From assembly GCA_033105485.1 (NCBI GenBank), contig CP136956.1:1178001-1242000 (forward strand): DNA of 64,000 nt, in the 5' to 3' direction. This stretch comes from LVI-A0039 sp033105485. Its GTDB lineage: Bacteria; Bacillota_I; Bacilli_A; UBA3375. The stretch's first letter is position 1; each line of letters starts with the position of its first letter. A program made the translations under genes and the position numbers. The notes under the pieces are model-generated. The model was not told the origin of the DNA and searched no databases. It saw only the letters and a list, made by a program, of their open reading frames with translations. Of this stretch, positions 60,539 to 64,000 are shown in pieces.

Positions 60539-61411
60539 ATGAATAACTTAATGAGATTAAACCAAGCGATGGAATATATAGAAAACAATTTAATAAATGA
60601 AATAGATATGAAAGAAGTATCAAGAATAGCTTTATGTTCAGAATTTCACTTTTCAAAAATGTTTTCCTATTTAGCAGGAATGCAACTATCTGAATATGTA
60701 CGTAAACGTAAGTTGACTCTAGCGGTAAGTGATTTAAAAGCAAACTTATCGATTCAAGATGTTGCTGTTAAATATAATTATTCATCGGCTGATGCATTTA
60801 GCCGTGCATTTAAAAAGATGCATGGAATCCTTCCAAGTGAAGCAAGATTGGAAACAGCAATAACTAAGACCTTTCCAAAACTTAGCTTTGAGATAAATAT
60901 AACTGGAGGAAGAGAAATGGAATATCGTATTGTAGAGAAAGACGCCTTTAACTTAATCGGATTCAAAAAACGTGTAACGATAACACACAATGGAGCAAAT
61001 GAAGAAATAACTTCAATGTATAAAGCTTATACACCAGAAGTTATTGCCGAGCTTAAAGGGCTATCAAATGTAGAGCCAATTGGAATGCTAAGTGCATCAA
61101 TGAACTTTGTTGATCGTCATTTAGATGGAGTCGGGAAATTAGATCACATTATTGGAATAGCGTCTACAAACAGTAGTGAGAAATATGATGTTACGCCAAT
61201 AGAAGCGAGCACGTATGCAGTATTTACAAGTTGTGGTCCATTCCCTAAGACTTTACAAGAAACATGGGCTAAAATCTACGGGCAATGGTTCCCAAGTACG
61301 AACTATGTACCAACAGGCGGAGTAGAAATTACATGTCACGCAACAGCGGATATGAGTGACCCTAACTTCAAAAGTGAGATTTGGGTACCAGTAAAACTAG
61401 AAGAAAAATAA
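60539..61411 (+). CDS. AraC-family regulator with GyrI-like effector domain
   Basis: A 290-residue protein. Residues 1-100 hold two HTHs of the AraC/XylS family (EIDMKEVSRIALCSEFHFSKMFSYLAGMQLSEYVRKRKLTLA and SIQDVAVKYNYSSADAFSRAFKKMHGILPSEAR). Residues 125-288 are a GyrI-like (AraC_E_bind) domain with EYRIVEKDAFNLIGFKKRV and YAVFTSCGPFPKTLQETWAKIYGQWFPSTNY. Such proteins resemble Rob and regulators of drug response. CGGAGG precedes the ATG. Confidence 0.9.
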   Translation: MNNLMRLNQAMEYIENNLINEIDMKEVSRIALCSEFHFSKMFSYLAGMQLSEYVRKRKLTLAVSDLKANLSIQDVAVKYNYSSADAFSRAFKKMHGILPSEARLETAITKTFPKLSFEINITGGREMEYRIVEKDAFNLIGFKKRVTITHNGANEEITSMYKAYTPEVIAELKGLSNVEPIGMLSASMNFVDRHLDGVGKLDHIIGIASTNSSEKYDVTPIEASTYAVFTSCGPFPKTLQETWAKIYGQWFPSTNYVPTGGVEITCHATADMSDPNFKSEIWVPVKLEEK

Positions 61412-61457
61412 TATATTGTTATTCTCATAAAGTATAATAATACATGGAGGCGATAAT

Positions 61458-61763
61458 ATGGCTAAAGGAACATTAATATTAACAACAAACGGTGGAGAGC
61501 GTAAAATGAGCTACTCACTAGTTGAAGGAACTTATTACATGGCAACAAAATCAAATAGTAATAAGATTGAGCAAATCAATAAAGATAATCAAGTATCAAT
61601 TGATTTAGACGATAAAACATATACTGCTGAGTTAATTGCAAAAGATAGTGATCTATTTGCTAGTACAAAGCAAACATACTTAAGCACAATGGGTGGATTC
61701 CAGGCATTCTTATACAAGAACATGTTTGGGAAAAAGAATGATATGTTTATTATTTTAAAATAA
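61458..61763 (+). CDS. Flavin split-barrel-like small protein
   Basis: A 101-residue protein with KGTLILTTNGGERKMSYSLVEGTYYMATKSNSNKIEQI, a pattern similar to the pyridoxamine-5'-phosphate oxidase-like split barrel (short beta strands with a T-x-G-x-K-x turn), although no cofactor site is certain. GGAGG precedes the ATG and it follows the AraC-type gene by 46 bases, so could be its target. The call is tentative. Confidence 0.45.
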   Translation: MAKGTLILTTNGGERKMSYSLVEGTYYMATKSNSNKIEQINKDNQVSIDLDDKTYTAELIAKDSDLFASTKQTYLSTMGGFQAFLYKNMFGKKNDMFIILK

Positions 61764-61934
61764 TTTTAAAGAGCAGGCGCAAGCCTACTTCTTTTGGCAC
61801 GTTTTTTAAACCGGTTTATTAATATTTATTAAGTCAATAACCTTTGATTATATGTAAATTTATATGTCAAGAAAACTCGGTTGCAATTTTCAAGAAAAAA
61901 TAGTATAATACATAATGGTAGATATGAGGTGAAT

Positions 61935-62387
61935 ATGAGAATCGATATTGAACAATTAAAAGAAGATGGAAACTTAACTGTAAGTGAAGTTTTAACATTT
62001 AAAGGAAAAGAAACATTTGATGCACTAATTGAAAGTGTTGATACTGTAGAAGCAACAGCGACTGCAATGGACATGGATAATGGCGAATATCATGTTTCAG
62101 TGGATTATACGGCGCATGTAAGATACTTAGATGCACGTAATTTAAAACCACTAAACTTAACATTTGATTTTCACGATGACATCATCTTTAGCTCAGATTT
62201 CCAAAAGGCGGAAGAATTCGAATTAGAATATTTCGAAGGTGAAGAAATTGTGTTGGATGAAATATTATTTGCGCTAACATGTGTTAGCTTACCACTTAAT
62301 TATTCTGAAGATGCAACTGGTTCTATTAAAAAAGAATCAGAAGCGCAGTATGAAAACAAGCCTTTTGCCGATATATTTAATAAATAA
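61935..62387 (+). CDS. YceD/DUF177 family protein
   Basis: A 150-residue protein of the YceD family: the N-terminal beta part, then the middle with VSVDYTAHVRYLDARNLKPLNLTFDFHDDIIFSS, and the C-terminal DEILFALTCVSLPLNYS (family consensus LxExILLxLPxxPLC in which the Cys moves). Family members lie immediately upstream of rpmF, as here, and are linked to 23S rRNA accumulation. AGGTGA precedes ATG 61935. Confidence 0.88.
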   Translation: MRIDIEQLKEDGNLTVSEVLTFKGKETFDALIESVDTVEATATAMDMDNGEYHVSVDYTAHVRYLDARNLKPLNLTFDFHDDIIFSSDFQKAEEFELEYFEGEEIVLDEILFALTCVSLPLNYSEDATGSIKKESEAQYENKPFADIFNK

Positions 62388-62403
62388 CTAGGAGGAACTG
62401 ATT

Positions 62404-62577
62404 ATGGCTGTACCATTTCGTAGAACAGGTAAAACTCGTAAGAGAAAAAGAAGAACACACTTCAAATTAAACTTAACTGGAGTAACTAAATGTCCAAGTT
62501 GTGGTGAAATTGTAAAATCTCACACTGCATGTACAAAATGTGGAAAATACAAAGGTAAACAAGTAGTTGAAATGTAA
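62404..62577 (+). CDS. rpmF: Ribosomal protein bL32
   Basis: A 57-residue protein: AVPFRRTGKTRKRKRRTHFKL, then the zinc ribbon CPSCGEIVKSHTACTKCGKYKGKQV. AGGAGG precedes the ATG, 16 bases after the YceD gene; a terminator follows. Confidence 0.97.
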   Translation: MAVPFRRTGKTRKRKRRTHFKLNLTGVTKCPSCGEIVKSHTACTKCGKYKGKQVVEM

Positions 62578-62586
62578 TACAAAATT

Positions 62587-62612
62587 AAGGTGCCTTGATG
62601 GCACCTTATTTT
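62587..62612 (+). terminator. Terminator after rpmF
   Basis: AAGGTGCC and GGCACCTT form a perfect 8-bp stem with a 5-nt loop and a T-rich tail. Confidence 0.85.
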
Positions 62613-62636
62613 GTATTTTTATAAGGGGGGTTACTT

Positions 62637-62975
62637 ATGATTGGAATAACAAAAATACTTATTTTATTCCCATTTTTACCATATTTAATCTTTATGATTA
62701 CAAGTAAAAATCGTAAGCTTGCGCACGTATATTGTGGGCCGATATTAATGATTTGCAATTTTGTTATAATGAACTATTTAGTAAATATCATTCTTGCATT
62801 AGCAGTTATGGTAATTTATGGATTAGCAGCATTTTATTTTGCAAAAGAAAAAACAAAGAAGAAAAGAACACCGAAAAGATTCTGGATGAACTTTTCATAC
62901 TTTATGTCATGGATTGGGTTTAGACTATACGTCGTATTAGTAATCTTAGGAACAATTCTAGAAATGATGAAATAA
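62637..62975 (+). CDS. Small membrane protein preceding rsmH
   Basis: A 112-residue protein with three to four hydrophobic helices and a basic KKTKKKRTPKR loop (about 75-86). AAGGGGGG precedes the ATG. It lies 8 bases before rsmH, in the position where mraZ sits in most dcw clusters, but it does not resemble MraZ. Family not recognised. Confidence 0.65.
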   Translation: MIGITKILILFPFLPYLIFMITSKNRKLAHVYCGPILMICNFVIMNYLVNIILALAVMVIYGLAAFYFAKEKTKKKRTPKRFWMNFSYFMSWIGFRLYVVLVILGTILEMMK

Positions 62976-62983
62976 GGAGAAAT

Positions 62984-63928
62984 ATGTTTTCACACTATAC
63001 AGTAATGCTTGAGGAAAGTGTTGATGGTTTAGATATTAAGCCAAATGGAATTTATGTTGATGCGACACTTGGTGGAGCTGGGCATAGCGGATTGATTAGA
63101 TCAAAATTAACAACAGGTCATTTATACTGTTTTGATCAAGACCAAATTGCGATCGATAATGCTGAGCAAGTATTTGGTGATGATAGTAATGTAACAATTA
63201 TTAAAAGTAATTTCCGTCACATGAAAAGTGAACTTGCAAAACGCGGTGTTGACAAGATTGACGGGGTGTTATTTGATTTAGGTGTATCTAGTATGCAACT
63301 TGATGTAGCTGAAAGAGGGTTTAGCTATACTAAGTCAGGACCATTAGATATGCGTATGGATAATTCAATTAGTGTTACAGCAGCTGATATTGTGAATACA
63401 TATTCAGAACGCGATTTAGCACATGTATTTGACAAGTATGGTGAGGAGAAGTTTTCACGCTTGTATGCGAAGGAAATTGTTAAACGTAGAGAAGATAAAC
63501 CATTTACTGATACTTTAGAGTTAAATGAAATGATTCTTGAAACAATTCCTAAAAAGTTTTTCTATAATGCAAAGTCACACCCATCAAAACGTGTGTTCCA
63601 AGCATTACGTATTGAAGTAAACAAAGAATTAGATGTATTTGAGGAAACATTAATTGATTGTTTTGAAATTTTAAATATTGGTGGACGAATTAGTGTAATT
63701 ACATTCCACTCACTAGAAGACAAAATCTGTAAGTACTACTTCAAAGCTAAAAGTGAAGTTAGAAGTGAATTCAAGAACTTACCAGTTATTCCTGATGAGT
63801 ATTTACCACTTGGTAAGAGTGTAACTCGAAAACCAATATTACCTTCAAAAGAAGAGTTAGATGTTAATACACGTAGTTTAAGTGCTAAGCTACGTATCTT
63901 TGAAAAGGAGAGAGATGAGATTAGTTAA
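62984..63928 (+). CDS. rsmH: 16S rRNA m4C1402 methyltransferase RsmH (MraW)
   Basis: A 314-residue enzyme: HYTVMLEESVDGL, GIYVDATLGGAGHSGLI (SAM loop), DGVLFDLGVSSMQLDVAERGFSYTKSGPLDMRMD, and KRVFQALRIEVNKELDV, FHSLEDKICKYYFK near the end. It is the first recognised gene of a division/wall cluster; it overlaps the following ftsL-like gene by 14 bases. Confidence 0.97.
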   Translation: MFSHYTVMLEESVDGLDIKPNGIYVDATLGGAGHSGLIRSKLTTGHLYCFDQDQIAIDNAEQVFGDDSNVTIIKSNFRHMKSELAKRGVDKIDGVLFDLGVSSMQLDVAERGFSYTKSGPLDMRMDNSISVTAADIVNTYSERDLAHVFDKYGEEKFSRLYAKEIVKRREDKPFTDTLELNEMILETIPKKFFYNAKSHPSKRVFQALRIEVNKELDVFEETLIDCFEILNIGGRISVITFHSLEDKICKYYFKAKSEVRSEFKNLPVIPDEYLPLGKSVTRKPILPSKEELDVNTRSLSAKLRIFEKERDEIS

Positions 63929-64000
63929 GATTGCAGCCTTAAGTGTTTTTGTTATAAGTGGGTTAATTTATGTTTTGGCTAAAACGTCAACATATAGTAT
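63915..64000 (+). CDS. FtsL-like small membrane protein, 5' part
   Basis: The ATG at 63915 follows AAAGGAGAG. The first 28 residues are MRLVKIAALSVFVISGLIYV and LAKTSTYS, a basic start and one hydrophobic helix, and run off the window edge. The small bitopic protein after rsmH in dcw clusters is normally FtsL; the sequence is too short to confirm. Confidence 0.6.
   Translation, partial: MRLVKIAALSVFVISGLIYVLAKTSTYS

Noticed and set aside
61771..61790. Terminator after the split-barrel gene
   Set aside because: AGCAGGC/GCCTACT has a mismatch and a weak T-tract; too poor to list as certain.
1..64000. CRISPR arrays, IS elements, rRNA, tRNA
   Set aside because: No regular spaced repeats, transposase frames, or tRNA/rRNA signatures were found on either strand.

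Overview
This window comes from a low-GC, AT-rich, single-membrane bacterium of the Bacilli/Mollicutes-related kind. The evidence is the S10-spc-alpha ribosomal cluster with zinc-type S14, L32 and L36, the use of UppP, Spx, PadR/PspC and YtqA/YtqB families, and sortase-type LANTG signals. It keeps a wall-related toolkit (UppP, a DUF368 lipid carrier protein, a MurJ-like flippase, a cell-wall lytic domain protein, RsmH). Below phylum level the affiliation is not resolved. No gene that I could delimit ends in TGA: every stop is TAA or TAG, every tryptophan is TGG, and gene overlaps use TAATG rather than ATGA.

Layout. 1-2.6 kb: the end of adenine deaminase, an Ltp-domain protein, tiny membrane proteins and a SatD-like HTH protein. 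2.7-4.7 kb: a TauE/SafE exporter with an anaerobic sulfatase-maturating radical SAM enzyme. 4.8-7.8 kb: an orphan LANTG micro-protein, then two transcription attenuators, an Asn-rich leader peptide before asnA and a His-rich leader peptide before an amino-acid permease. 7.9-12.8 kb: a LANTG surface protein with a 24-bp minisatellite and a ClpB without N domain. 12.8-18 kb: mostly minus-strand membrane/stress genes, including PspC-PadR-DUF1700 behind three 21-bp operator repeats, plus a dicarboxylate/amino-acid symporter. 18-23.7 kb: dipeptidase, CutC, small envelope proteins (one frameshifted), cysK-cysE, and a decayed cstA.

23.8-38.3 kb is one continuous S10-spc-alpha operon (rpsJ to rplQ, including secY, adk, map, infA and rpoA) behind a strong promoter and a leader hairpin. 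38.3-45 kb carries a paralogous pair of secreted or anchored proteins, a BCCT transporter behind a 279-nt structured leader whose hairpin buries the Shine-Dalgarno, an unknown gene, and an Ig-like surface protein whose sorting signal is cut off by an in-frame TAA. 45-56.8 kb: a choline-kinase-like protein, a lipid kinase, a Rel protein with a ruined HD domain, a coiled-coil/lytic domain exoprotein, rpmB, ytqA-ytqB, a MurJ-like flippase, and rplK-rplA. 56.9-60 kb (minus strand): DUF368, a cold-shock protein, uppP and trpS. 60-64 kb: spx, an AraC/GyrI regulator, yceD-rpmF, and the start of a division cluster (rsmH, ftsL-like) that lacks mraZ.

The most interesting elements are the two ribosome-mediated attenuators (Asn and His), the unassigned BCCT leader, the apparent loss of UGA as a stop, the free-standing or detached sortase signals, and the synthetase-only Rel architecture. 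No tRNA, rRNA, IS element or CRISPR was seen.
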